DNA of 8,486 nt from Gammaproteobacteria bacterium (GCA_020444775.1 JAGRHX010000377.1:1-8486), one strand, 5' to 3'. Positions 1 to 6,530 are shown, counted from the first letter of the stretch. Translations and numbers: made by a program. The notes: a model not told the origin generated them from the letters alone.

Positions 1-742
1 CCTGAGACAGGGAGCCCTGAATGGGACTCAGCATCAGACGCACCGCCGCCGGCGAGCCATGACCGCCACGTCGCTCGCCCGGCGCCGTGCCCGAGCACAG
101 TATGGCAAGCGCGTGGCCGGCCTCGGCCGCCAGCTGCAACCGGCGCACCTGCTTGTAGCCAGGACGCTGCCAGATCAGAACGGCACCACAGATACCGGAG
201 CGTAGAGCCTGCTCCGCGGCCCACAGTGACGCATTGACCGTCTCGCTCGAGACGATCAGCTGATGCCGCAGGGAGATACCATGCCCGATGAGCATCGAAG
301 CATTGAGCACGTGTGGTGGCGCGATCCAGACGCAGAAACGCCCCAGAGCCTGCAAGGATGCCAAGGTCGGAAACCATAACCGCAGCTCACCTATTCCCCG
401 GGTTGCGCAAAGAACCTCGACTACATTACCCAGCGGCCAGCCTCCTCCCGGCAGCACCGCATCGAGCTCGGCAAAGCCCGTGCTCAGACAGGTCGGTACG
501 CCAGGGCGGTCGGGATTGTCATCGCTGCGCTTCGACGATGAAGCCACGCGCCAACCGCCCTGCTTCTCGAGCGTTCGCCGCAACGCTCGAAGAGAGGAGG
601 CACGTGAGATGCCATTGCCATCGTCTTCGTCATTATTGCTCTGGAGATCGCTCTGGAGATCGCCCTGGAGATCGCCCTGGAGATCGCCCTGGAGATCGCC
701 CTGGAGATCGCCCTGGAGATCGACCTGGGACCGGACACCCAT
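1..742 (-). CDS. imuA: ImuA (SulA/RecA-like translesion-synthesis accessory protein), 3' end cut by window edge
   Basis: The open frame runs leftward off base 1, and 247 residues are visible. From residue 50 on it matches the ImuA family: LRALRR...GGWRV (51-66), STGFAELDAVLPGGGWPLG (87-105), then GIGELRLW, VWIAPP, LWAAEQALRSGICGAVLIW, RRLQLAAEAG and SPAAVRLML near the edge. ImuA is known to work with ImuB and DnaE2 in SOS-induced error-prone synthesis. The gene starts 40 bp after the lexA stop, so it is probably co-transcribed and LexA-controlled. I chose ATG at 742 because GAGGG lies 7 nt upstream. A GTG at 763 with GAGG 5 nt upstream is also possible. Oddity: residues 9-35 are a tetrapeptide repeat, (LQGD)5-LQSD-LQS, followed by an acidic NNDEDDGNG linker, ahead of the conserved core. 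If translation began further downstream, the repeat would be leader RNA. imuB and dnaE2 are expected to the left but are not seen. Confidence 0.87.
   Translation of the reverse strand, partial: MGVRSQVDLQGDLQGDLQGDLQGDLQGDLQSDLQSNNDEDDGNGISRASSLRALRRTLEKQGGWRVASSSKRSDDNPDRPGVPTCLSTGFAELDAVLPGGGWPLGNVVEVLCATRGIGELRLWFPTLASLQALGRFCVWIAPPHVLNASMLIGHGISLRHQLIVSSETVNASLWAAEQALRSGICGAVLIWQRPGYKQVRRLQLAAEAGHALAILCSGTAPGERRGGHGSPAAVRLMLSPIQGSLSQ
639..729 (-). repeat. 12-bp tandem repeat inside the 5' end of imuA
   Basis: Seven full 12-bp units run from 639 to 722 on the + strand: two CTCTGGAGATCG, then five CCCTGGAGATCG. A partial eighth unit extends to 729. The period is a multiple of three and encodes LQGD/LQSD in the imuA frame. 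The five identical copies suggest recent expansion by slippage or unequal recombination. Changes in copy number would keep the imuA frame open. Further open frames across this stretch arise only because the repeat lacks stop codons in them. Confidence 0.97.
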
Positions 743-782
743 GCTGGCACCCTCGTCGGGCACGGCAACCTCGATCGGCCGT

Positions 783-1388
783 CTACAGCTCGTTGCGAAT
801 CACGCCGACAGCCAGCCCTTCTATATCCAGCTGCTCGCGCTTCAGATCGATCACGATGGGCTCGAAGGCATCATTCTCGGCCAGCAACCGAACGACATTG
901 CCGCGGCGCCGGAAACGCTTGACCGTCACCTCGTCATTCACCCGGGCAACGACGATCTGGCCGTTGGCCGCCTCACCGGTCCGGTGCACCACCAGCAGAT
1001 CACCATCGAATATGCCGCAGTCCTTCATGCTCATACCCTTGACTCGCAACAGATAATCCGCACGCGGCCTGAACAGGCCCGGGTCGATACGACAATGGGT
1101 CTCGATGTGTGCCTGCGCCAGGATGGGCTGCCCGGCGGCGACCCGACCGATGACCGGCAGACCATTGCTGCGTGCCTCGGTCAGCGGGCGGATGCCCCTC
1201 GAGGTGCCCGGCAGGATCTCGATGGCTCCCTTGCGCACCAGGGCCTTCAGATGATCCTCGGCCGCATTGGGTGAACGAAAGCCGAGGGCACGAGCGATCT
1301 CGGCACGCGTGGGTGGAAACCCCTCGGCCTCGATGAACGACTGGATGAACTCCAGAATCTGACTTTGTCGGGCGGTCAAGGTCATCAT
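783..1388 (-). CDS. lexA: LexA repressor, SOS regulon autoprotease
   Basis: 201 residues against 202 in E. coli LexA. LexA represses SOS genes and cleaves itself when RecA filaments form. The N-terminal winged helix (about 1-70) has LTARQ, the recognition region [26 protein letters not shown] (25-50) and RKGAIEI. The cleavage site is A85-G86 within GRVAAGQP. The catalytic serine is S120 in GMSMKD, and the lysine is K157 in EVTVKR. The C-terminus is [13 protein letters not shown] chose ATG 1388 because it aligns with the family N-terminus (MxxLTxRQ) and has GGAG 10 nt upstream. The adjacent ATG at 1385 is the alternative, and the frame is open back to 1415. The gene lies directly upstream of imuA, the order of a LexA-controlled mutagenesis cassette. 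Its SOS box is about 270 bp upstream behind tandem repeats, an unusually long leader for lexA. Confidence 0.97.
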   Translation of the reverse strand: MMTLTARQSQILEFIQSFIEAEGFPPTRAEIARALGFRSPNAAEDHLKALVRKGAIEILPGTSRGIRPLTEARSNGLPVIGRVAAGQPILAQAHIETHCRIDPGLFRPRADYLLRVKGMSMKDCGIFDGDLLVVHRTGEAANGQIVVARVNDEVTVKRFRRRGNVVRLLAENDAFEPIVIDLKREQLDIEGLAVGVIRNEL

Positions 1389-1431
1389 TTCGACGCAACT
1401 CCAGAATCCGGACAACCGCCCGAATGTCGCA

Positions 1432-1473
1432 GCACGGGTTTCACTACACGGGTATCGCTACACGGATTCAGCG
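1432..1473. repeat. Imperfect 14-bp tandem repeat, 3 copies, in lexA leader
   Basis: Three units stand head to tail: GCACGGGTTTCACT (1432-1445), ACACGGGTATCGCT (1446-1459) and ACACGGATTCAGCG (1460-1473). The first two agree at 11 of 14 positions and the third is more diverged. The array lies 43 bp upstream of the lexA start codon. The period is twice that of the nearby heptamer array, though the unit sequence differs. Confidence 0.7.
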
Positions 1474-1534
1474 ATGCTGGCACTCGACACGTGGTACTTC
1501 GGCCCGGCTTCGGATGACCGGTCTATATGTTCAT

Positions 1535-1611
1535 GGGCACAGGGCACAGGGCACAGGGCACGGGACACAGGGCACAGGGCACGGGGCACAGGACACAGGG
1601 CACGGAGTACG
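1535..1611. repeat. Heptamer tandem repeat (GGGCACA)n in lexA leader
   Basis: Ten consecutive 7-bp units of GGGCACA and one- or two-base variants (GGGCACG, GGACACA) span 1535-1604. An eleventh, degenerate unit (GAGTACG) reaches 1611. The heptamer period breaks reading frame, which fits non-coding DNA. On the lexA transcript it would read as C-rich TGTGCCC units. It lies between the SOS promoter and the lexA start codon, so copy-number change would alter leader length and perhaps expression. Confidence 0.95.
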
Positions 1612-1659
1612 GGCACCCTGTACGGGTATCCGGGCGGCCAGCGAAGCATCACGAGATAT

Positions 1660-1688
1660 ACTGTACTTTCGTACAGCATTCGATTCAA
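1660..1688 (-). promoter_or_regulatory. Candidate lexA promoter overlapping the SOS box
   Basis: On the - strand, a TTGAAT -35 (1688-1683) and a TACAGT -10 (1665-1660) are 17 bp apart. Each has 4 of 6 matches to the sigma-70 consensus. The SOS box sits in the spacer and over the -10, where bound LexA would block RNA polymerase. The orientation points at lexA; no gene starts downstream on the + strand. An overlapping TATATC is an alternative -10 but has worse spacing. The element is inferred from sequence only. Confidence 0.55.
1661..1676. promoter_or_regulatory. LexA-binding site (SOS box)
   Basis: CTGTACTTTCGTACAG is a perfect CTGT-N8-ACAG match to the gammaproteobacterial LexA operator and is palindromic beyond the core (CTGTAC...GTACAG). 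It lies 272 bp upstream of the chosen lexA start. It most likely mediates LexA autorepression and damage induction of lexA-imuA. I saw no other box of this quality in the window. Confidence 0.9.
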
Positions 1689-1733
1689 GACCGATGCACG
1701 GCACCGGGTACCTCTGCACAGCGCTATCAGGAC

Positions 1734-1781
1734 CTGTTGACCTTCCGTGCGTGGCTGTGTTGCGCACCATAAGGTCAACAG
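1734..1781 (-). terminator. Large nested hairpin after the 1785-2852 gene, possible terminator
   Basis: Perfect 11-bp arms CTGTTGACCTT (1734-1744) and AAGGTCAACAG (1771-1781) enclose 26 bases. Those contain a second pairing, GTGCG (1747-1751) with CGCAC (1763-1767). The outer arm begins 3 bases past the stop codon at 1785-1787, a position that suits a 3'-end element. There is no T-run on either strand, so intrinsic termination is unproven. It could instead protect the mRNA 3' end or be a protein-binding inverted repeat. Confidence 0.5.
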
Positions 1782-1784
1782 ACC

Positions 1785-2852
1785 CTAGCTCATGGTGCTC
1801 CAGCAGATGTCACGCAGTGGAAAGCTCCGCACGCTGTGCAGATGCATGCCGGCCAGGTTCTCGACCGGTCGCAGCAGCACCACCGGCACCGCGGTCTCGA
1901 GCGCGAACTCCTTGTGTAGGAGCACCGGCGCGCCGACCGCGCTGAGCGCCCTCAAACCACGATACAGCGAATAGTACTCGTCCAGCTTGTTGCGCTGCCG
2001 GAAGCCCTCGTCGTAGACGTGCACGGTCGGTGCCGCCCACGGCATGTTCGGCGCCAGACGCGGCAATACGTTGGCGAAGTCGCTCAAACCGACATAGTTG
2101 TCGTTCTCCCGCACCAGCGAGCGAGCGAACGAGCGCAGGCTCTCGTCGCCGCCGATGAACGCCGAGAACTTGGTGCCGTCGTGACTTCCACCCATCCGTC
2201 CGAGGTGCGTATACGACGCATCCAACCAGATACATCTGGCGAAGAACTCATGCACCAACGTGCGCTTGATGCGTGCGCCCAGCTCGTCCAGCTTGTCCTG
2301 CAGCAGATCGGCCTTGTCACCATCCGAATCAGAGTTGATCAGGAACAGATCGGCAAGCGACTCCACCCAGGACCTGGGCACGGTCGATCTGAGATCCAGC
2401 AAACGGATCGGGATCGGCAACGGCGAGCCGCCGGGTCCGAGCTTGTCGTTCCGGATCGATGCAACGATGGAACGCTGCAGTTCCTCCAGGCTCAGCACCG
2501 GAAAGCGACGTGCTTCCACGGACGACTCGATGATCTCACGCGGACTCTGGAAGACCCGCACGGCGCGTCGCGTGCCGCCGCTGCCGATCGCCGTCAGAAA
2601 ATAGGCATGAGCTCGATCGCCCGGATGCAGCACCAACGTGATATTGGACGGCTTGAGTCCGAGCACCAGCGATCTGGCCGGTTCGAAATCGGCGTTGCAC
2701 AGCCTCGGCACCACCTTGCGGTAGTCACGGCTGAGCAGCACCTGGTTGAGCGCGAACAGTTGCCCGCTCGGGTTCAGGACCACGAACCGCCCGAGACTGC
2801 CGGAGTAATCCAGCAGACCGTCCAGATTCGATGCTTCCGCGTCGTTGCTCAT
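1785..2852 (-). CDS. Uncharacterised 355-residue protein
   Basis: I do not recognise the family. The product looks soluble, with no signal peptide or membrane segment. The N-terminal part (about 10-110) is rich in short hydrophobic stretches such as GRFVVLNPSGQLFALNQVLL and NITLVLHPGDRAHAYFLTAIG, suggesting a beta-rich fold. The middle (about 110-215) is charged and helical, including RREIIESS-like and DKADLLQDKLDELGARIKR segments. The C-terminal part has WLDASYTHLGRMGG, aromatic-rich DEYYSLYRGLRAL and PVVLLRPVENL. It is leftward, 93 bp after hinT and upstream of the lexA promoter, so it may share a transcript with hinT. The only upstream methionine start is ATG 2852, which lacks a clear Shine-Dalgarno. 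A long antisense frame across this region also covers hinT and reads as a shadow. Being a real protein is likely; its function is unknown. Confidence 0.75.
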   Translation of the reverse strand: MSNDAEASNLDGLLDYSGSLGRFVVLNPSGQLFALNQVLLSRDYRKVVPRLCNADFEPARSLVLGLKPSNITLVLHPGDRAHAYFLTAIGSGGTRRAVRVFQSPREIIESSVEARRFPVLSLEELQRSIVASIRNDKLGPGGSPLPIPIRLLDLRSTVPRSWVESLADLFLINSDSDGDKADLLQDKLDELGARIKRTLVHEFFARCIWLDASYTHLGRMGGSHDGTKFSAFIGGDESLRSFARSLVRENDNYVGLSDFANVLPRLAPNMPWAAPTVHVYDEGFRQRNKLDEYYSLYRGLRALSAVGAPVLLHKEFALETAVPVVLLRPVENLAGMHLHSVRSFPLRDICWSTMS

Positions 2853-2896
2853 GCCAGGCCGTACCGCAAACAGCGAAGAGGTCCCGCAATCAGGTC

Positions 2897-2910
2897 CGCG
2901 TGCGCACGCG
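2897..2910. repeat. 14-bp perfect palindrome between hinT and the next gene
   Basis: CGCGTGCGCACGCG is fully self-complementary and lies in the 93-bp gap between the hinT stop and the start at 2852. It could fold as a 5-bp stem with a GCGC loop or serve as a dimer-binding site. No T-run follows, so I do not call it a terminator. In GC-rich DNA it may be chance. Confidence 0.4.
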
Positions 2911-2945
2911 TCGTGCCTTCAAAGGACGGGGAGGACAGGGCCGGC

Positions 2946-3272
2946 TCACAAGGGTCGACCGCCAATCAGGTGCATGTGCAGATGATAGACGACCTGGCCT
3001 CCCTCTCGATTACAGTTGATGACGAGCCGATAGCCACGCTCCGCGATCCCCTCCTGCGCGGCAATGCGCTTGGCCGTCAGCACCATGTGCCCGACCAGCA
3101 GCGCATCGTCCTCGGTCAGATCGTTGACCGTCGGAATCTCCCGGTTGGGGACGATAAGCACGTGGGTCGGGGCTTTCGGTCTGATGTCACGAAAGCAGGT
3201 GACCTTCTCGTCCTGGTAGATGATGTCCGCCGGGGACTCGCCAGCAATGATCCTGGAAAAGATGGTCGACAT
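2946..3272 (-). CDS. hinT: HinT, HIT-family purine nucleoside phosphoramidase
   Basis: 108 residues, the usual size for bacterial HinT. The family hydrolyses AMP-lysine and other nucleoside phosphoramidates and acts as a dimer in the cytoplasm. The start IFSRIIAGE, the [20 protein letters not shown] block (about 27-46) and RLVINCN...[15 protein letters not shown] are diagnostic. The histidine triad is H97-L-H99-M-H101-L, and H99 is the expected nucleophile. ATG 3272 gives the standard N-terminus, and a weak GGTGA lies 6 nt upstream. The ABM-family gene ends 34 bp upstream on the same strand, so the two are probably co-transcribed. Confidence 0.95.
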   Translation of the reverse strand: MSTIFSRIIAGESPADIIYQDEKVTCFRDIRPKAPTHVLIVPNREIPTVNDLTEDDALLVGHMVLTAKRIAAQEGIAERGYRLVINCNREGGQVVYHLHMHLIGGRPL

Positions 3273-3306
3273 CAGTGGTCACCGTGAGCGTCGGACCCGA
3301 CCCGGG

Positions 3307-3624
3307 TCAGTTCTCGTAGTCGCGCTCGACGCGACACACTCGCACCCTGTAGCTCGAGTACCACTTCTCCCAGCCTTGCCGCTGCGCCGAGAAGTGCTCG
3401 ACATTCTGCTTCCATGCCCGAATCGAGGCCTCACTGTCCCAGTAGGACACCGTCATCTCGGCCCCTCGACCGTCACTGAGATGGTCCATACCCAGGAAGC
3501 CGGGCTGATCACGCACCAGCGCATGCATCCTCTGCTGCATGGCAGCATAGGCTTCCGGCTCGAGCTCGCTCCTGGTGGCCTTGAAGATCACCGCATAATA
3601 CGGAGGCGTTGGTCGCGCGCCCAT
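3307..3624 (-). CDS. Antibiotic biosynthesis monooxygenase (ABM)-family protein
   Basis: 105 residues with the typical single ABM (dimeric alpha-beta barrel) fold. The signature blocks are YYAVIFKATR, Y-AAMQQRMHALVRDQPGFLG, a DGRGAEMTVSYWDSEASIRAWK stretch, EHFSAQRQGWEKWYSSYRVRV and C-terminal VERDY. Related small proteins include monooxygenases and haem-degrading enzymes, but many members have no known substrate, so no reaction is assigned. ATG 3624 is chosen because GGAGG lies 7 nt upstream and the conserved part begins soon after. In-frame ATGs at 3669, 3666 and 3648 would add a repetitive MAGYG-rich tail encoded by tandem repeats, probably not native domain. It lies 34 bp upstream of hinT, same strand, and is divergent from the transglycosylase gene at 4257. 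Confidence 0.87.
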   Translation of the reverse strand: MGARPTPPYYAVIFKATRSELEPEAYAAMQQRMHALVRDQPGFLGMDHLSDGRGAEMTVSYWDSEASIRAWKQNVEHFSAQRQGWEKWYSSYRVRVCRVERDYEN

Positions 3625-3633
3625 GGATGATCC

Positions 3634-3683
3634 TCCATATCCTGCCATCGTCCCATATCCTGCCATCACCAGGTCCTGCCATC
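3634..3683. repeat. Threefold tandem repeat at the ABM gene start
   Basis: TCCTGCCATC occurs at 3640-3649, 3658-3667 and 3674-3683 (periods 18 and 16). The first two copies extend to ATATCCTGCCATC. On the coding (-) strand each copy reads GATGGCAGGA, so each carries an ATG followed by an AGGA purine run. The two 18-bp-spaced ATGs are in frame with the gene. Confidence 0.85.
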
Positions 3684-3860
3684 GGCAGTCTCCGCTCCCG
3701 ATCGTTCACGCTCGAGCACGGCCCTGTCAGCCGATTCACGCGAGCCGTGAGTGACGACCCCGACGTGCCACGACCCTGGCGCGCTACCGGCTCGAATGAT
3801 ACACACCTGAAATAGCCGGGATCGTATACTCGTCACCCCCGCGGGCTCGCCAGGCTTCTG

Positions 3861-3884
3861 CGAGTGACCCTCCGAGTGACCCGG
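3861..3884. repeat. Twofold 12-bp direct repeat
   Basis: CGAGTGACCCTC (3861-3872) is followed directly by CGAGTGACCCGG (3873-3884), 10 of 12 bases identical. It is a small duplication in the divergent intergenic region, with no visible function. Confidence 0.6.
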
Positions 3885-4102
3885 AAAGAGCCGGCTGGGA
3901 TGCTCGGGCATACCCGGTCGGGGCCGTCCCGGGTTCGTGAACAGCGACCTGCCGGCTCATGAGCTGCCGGAAGCATCGCGTGCTCGATGATTCCGCGACC
4001 CGGCGACAGCGGCGAGATCAGGATACGGTGAAGCAAAAGGCCGCCCGCTTTCGACCTGGTCGAAGCTCGGCAGAGCATACCAATCGACGCGGCAGCGATG
4101 TA

Positions 4103-4130
4103 TTGATCCCACGCTGCGCTTCGGAATAAT
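4103..4130 (+). promoter_or_regulatory. Candidate sigma-70 promoter for the transglycosylase gene
   Basis: TTGATC (4103-4108) and AATAAT (4125-4130) are 16 bp apart, with 4 of 6 and 5 of 6 consensus matches. Transcription would start near 4137, giving a leader of about 120 nt before ATG 4257. It is the best rightward match I found in this intergenic region. Confidence 0.4.
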
Positions 4131-4256
4131 GGGACGTTCGCGGCGCCTCCGCCCTCATCCAAGGACCAGGATTCGCCGAGCGGGGTCGTCCACGTTCTTC
4201 TCGCCGGTACCGCGCATGGCCGCATACAGTCCAGAAAATCCGTTGACCCGCACGGC

Positions 4257-6530
4257 ATGAGCTTGTCGCTGTACCGATCGTTGAGCCTGACTGGCTGCCT
4301 GCTCGCGCTGGCACTGCTGGTGCTGTTCTTCTTCTGGTCACCAGCCATCCAGCCGCAGCAGCCGGCGACGCTTCAAGATACGCTGCCGGCACCGAGCGGC
4401 GTGTTGGCGCACGCCCTACCCGATGCCATCCCCCCCGATCCCATACCGGTTGGCGCGCCCGGCACCCTGGGCCAGCATCTGGCCAGTATTGCCCCCACCA
4501 TCCGAACGGCACCGGGCGACGCGAGCGACGATCCGCTCGAGCCAGCGCCTGGCAGCGACGCATCAAGGCCTTCGAAACCGGGTGAGCTGCGCATCCTATG
4601 GGCGGCCGACGCACCTGCCGGCTTGTCCTCGGACCGCGATCGCCGCGAGGTCGTGGCACTGCTGGAAAGCTATGCCGAGCAACAATTCCTGATTCCGACC
4701 TTCGTTCCGGTGCCGAGCCGGCACGATTTGATCCCGGCGCTGGAGGCCGGACTCGGTGACATCATCGGCACGCCGCTGGCTCCGGAGTACCTCAGCGAGC
4801 GTGGTGTGGAGCCCAGCCTTCCCGTCGGACACAACCTGGAGGTGCTGGTCACCCGCAGCAGAACCGGCCTGGAGATCCCCATCGACCTCGCTGGCAAGCG
4901 CCTCGCGCTACCCCCGCATTCACCGTTCTGGCGAATGGCACCGGGCTGGATACGCGAGCTCCGCTCCAGGGGTCTTGCGGATCTGGAGCTGGTCGCGCTC
5001 GATGCGCCGCAGCGCACCGCCACCGTCCTCGATCGGCTGCTGGATTTCCAGTTCGATGTGGTCTCGGTGCGTGTGCCCAGACGCGGTCTGGACGGTCTGC
5101 AGCGCCGCGGCACCACCGTACATACCCGGCACACGGTCGACCGCCGCCCCAGCTTCGGCCTCTCGGATCGTCGTCCCGAGCTCATACGCACCATCAACGC
5201 CTTCCTCAACCACGAGGAGCTGGCGCGTCGCGCCCATGAACGCTACAAGTCGGACCTGCCAGGCATACAGCAGCGCAAGGTGCTCAGGGTCCTGACTCGA
5301 AACAACTCGACCGACTATTTCATATGGAAGGGCCAGCTGCTCGGTTTCGAGTACGAGATGGTGCAACGCTTCGCGGAATCCCTGAACGTCTCAATAGAGA
5401 TGATCGTCGTGTCGACTCGTGCCGAGCTCAACCAGGCACTGCTCCGCGGCGAAGGCGACATGATTGCCGCGGGATTGACAGTTCAGAATGCTCATAGCAT
5501 CGACGGCATCGAATACACACGACCCTACGACTGGGTGAGACAACAGGTCATCGGACGGGCAGGAGATCCCGCACGCGGCCTGGACGATCTGGCAGACAAA
5601 GCCATCCTGGTGCACAAGAGCAGCGCCGCATGGCGCAGACTGGCCGCGGAACGCGAGCTCGCGGGCGCCCGTTATCTGTTGGAGCCGGCCAACGAGCGCG
5701 ATGAGGTCGAGGAGCTCATCGAACAGGTCGCCAGCGGCCAGAGTGACTACACCATCGCCGACAGCAATGTCGCGGGCGCGGCCCTACGCTGGCGTGATGA
5801 CGTGCGCGTGGTCCACGAGTTCAAGGGCGAGGTGCCGCACGCCTGGGCGGTACGTTCGGACAGCCCGGCGTTACGTGACGCGCTGAACGAGTTCCTGGAG
5901 CAAGAGGACCGCAGCCTGTTCTTCAATCTCACCTACGGCAAGTACTTCCACAACGGTATGTTGCTCAAACAGCACGCACCGATGATGAGCCGCGGACACG
6001 ACACACCTGGCGATCTCTCACCATACGACGACATCGTCAAGCGCGTCGCGGCCGAGTACGACTTTGACTGGTCCCTGCTGGTGGCGGTCATGTACCGCGA
6101 GAGCCGTTTCGATCCGGTTGCGCGCTCCTGGGCCGGCGCCGAAGGTCTGATGCAGGTTTTGCCAAAGACAGCCCGTCACTTTGGTGTGAACAATCTCACC
6201 GAGCCGGAGAACGGCATCACCGCCGGTGTGCGTATGCTGGACTGGCTGTACGAGCGACTCGAGGCGGATCTGCCCATTCAGGAACGCACCTGGTTCGCGC
6301 TCGCTGCCTACAACGCGGGCTTGGGTCACCTGCGCGATGCACGTGAGCTGGCCGCCGAGATGGGCCTCGATCCGAACCGCTGGTTCGACCATGTCGAGAA
6401 AGCCATGTTGTTGTTATCACGGCCGGAATACTACCGGCGAGCGCGACATGGCTTCGTCCGCGGCAACGAGCCGGTGAACTATGTGCGCGACATTCGCAAG
6501 CTCTATCGCGCCTACCGGAACATGGGCTGA
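4257..6530 (+). CDS. MltF-like lytic transglycosylase with two solute-binding-like domains
   Basis: 757 residues, far longer than E. coli MltF (about 518). A hydrophobic stretch (11-27) after Arg7 is a signal or anchor helix. LTGC at its start is placed wrongly for a lipobox, so lipidation is unlikely. A Pro/Ala-rich linker (30-107) follows. A first SBP_bac_3-like domain (about 109-330) starts GELRILWAAD and is degenerate. A second (about 342-575) has VLRVLTRN, GFEYEM (363-368), YTRPY (420-424), ADSN and HAWAVRSD. The SLT domain (about 588-745) has VAVMYRESRFDP with catalytic Glu615, AEGLMQVLP, ALAAYNAGLGH and VNYVRDI. The family cleaves peptidoglycan glycan strands in the periplasm to 1,6-anhydromuropeptides. 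In MltF the SBP-like domain is an allosteric regulator. ATG 4257 gives a sensible signal sequence but has no good Shine-Dalgarno. I infer MltF-related function; the first domain's ligand is unknown. Confidence 0.92.
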   Translation: MSLSLYRSLSLTGCLLALALLVLFFFWSPAIQPQQPATLQDTLPAPSGVLAHALPDAIPPDPIPVGAPGTLGQHLASIAPTIRTAPGDASDDPLEPAPGSDASRPSKPGELRILWAADAPAGLSSDRDRREVVALLESYAEQQFLIPTFVPVPSRHDLIPALEAGLGDIIGTPLAPEYLSERGVEPSLPVGHNLEVLVTRSRTGLEIPIDLAGKRLALPPHSPFWRMAPGWIRELRSRGLADLELVALDAPQRTATVLDRLLDFQFDVVSVRVPRRGLDGLQRRGTTVHTRHTVDRRPSFGLSDRRPELIRTINAFLNHEELARRAHERYKSDLPGIQQRKVLRVLTRNNSTDYFIWKGQLLGFEYEMVQRFAESLNVSIEMIVVSTRAELNQALLRGEGDMIAAGLTVQNAHSIDGIEYTRPYDWVRQQVIGRAGDPARGLDDLADKAILVHKSSAAWRRLAAERELAGARYLLEPANERDEVEELIEQVASGQSDYTIADSNVAGAALRWRDDVRVVHEFKGEVPHAWAVRSDSPALRDALNEFLEQEDRSLFFNLTYGKYFHNGMLLKQHAPMMSRGHDTPGDLSPYDDIVKRVAAEYDFDWSLLVAVMYRESRFDPVARSWAGAEGLMQVLPKTARHFGVNNLTEPENGITAGVRMLDWLYERLEADLPIQERTWFALAAYNAGLGHLRDARELAAEMGLDPNRWFDHVEKAMLLLSRPEYYRRARHGFVRGNEPVNYVRDIRKLYRAYRNMG

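Larger units (their letters stand above)
1389..1784. other. 396-bp intergenic region: lexA leader and upstream control region
   Basis: No convincing gene lies here. The short open frames on both strands are low-complexity products of the tandem repeats. Reading leftward toward lexA, the region holds an inverted repeat (1734-1781), a promoter with a perfect SOS box (1660-1688), a heptamer tandem repeat (1535-1611) and a threefold 14-bp repeat (1432-1473). If transcription starts near 1653, the lexA mRNA would have an untranslated leader of about 265 nt, mostly repeats. Confidence 0.7.
3625..4256. other. 632-bp divergent intergenic region
   Basis: No gene is supported. The leftward frames here have no recognisable domain, and two of them overlap the start of the gene at 4257 in antisense. 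The region holds a tandem repeat next to the ABM start (3634-3683), a twofold 12-bp repeat (3861-3884), a 15-bp palindrome TTCGACCTGGTCGAA (4050-4064) and a candidate + strand promoter (4103-4130). A - strand promoter for the ABM-hinT genes must lie here. TATCAT (3801-3796) is a -10-like hexamer but has no good -35. Confidence 0.6.

Noticed and set aside
639..729. CRISPR array
   Set aside because: The units are 12 bp and contiguous with no unique spacers.
484..768. 94-residue - strand frame with SRAI repeats
   Set aside because: It is the wrong frame of the imuA repeat. The true frame gives LQGD and continues into conserved ImuA motifs.
288..1274. 328-residue + strand open frame across imuA and lexA
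   Set aside because: It is antisense to two well-supported genes, and its repetitive middle is the 12-bp repeat read in another frame.
1535..1611. CRISPR or iteron-type origin
   Set aside because: The heptamers are contiguous, have no AT-rich unwinding region or DnaA boxes nearby, and no rep gene is present.
1424..1945. Open frames on both strands across the heptamer repeats
   Set aside because: They are low-complexity translations of a 7-bp array with no conserved domain, and they overlap the SOS promoter.
2019..3287. 422-residue + strand open frame
   Set aside because: It runs antisense through the 1785-2852 gene and all of hinT, which is certain. Composition is typical of a shadow frame in GC-rich DNA.
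3833..4348. 171-residue - strand frame upstream of the transglycosylase gene
   Set aside because: No recognisable domain; it overlaps the transglycosylase signal sequence antisense and has no supporting start signal.
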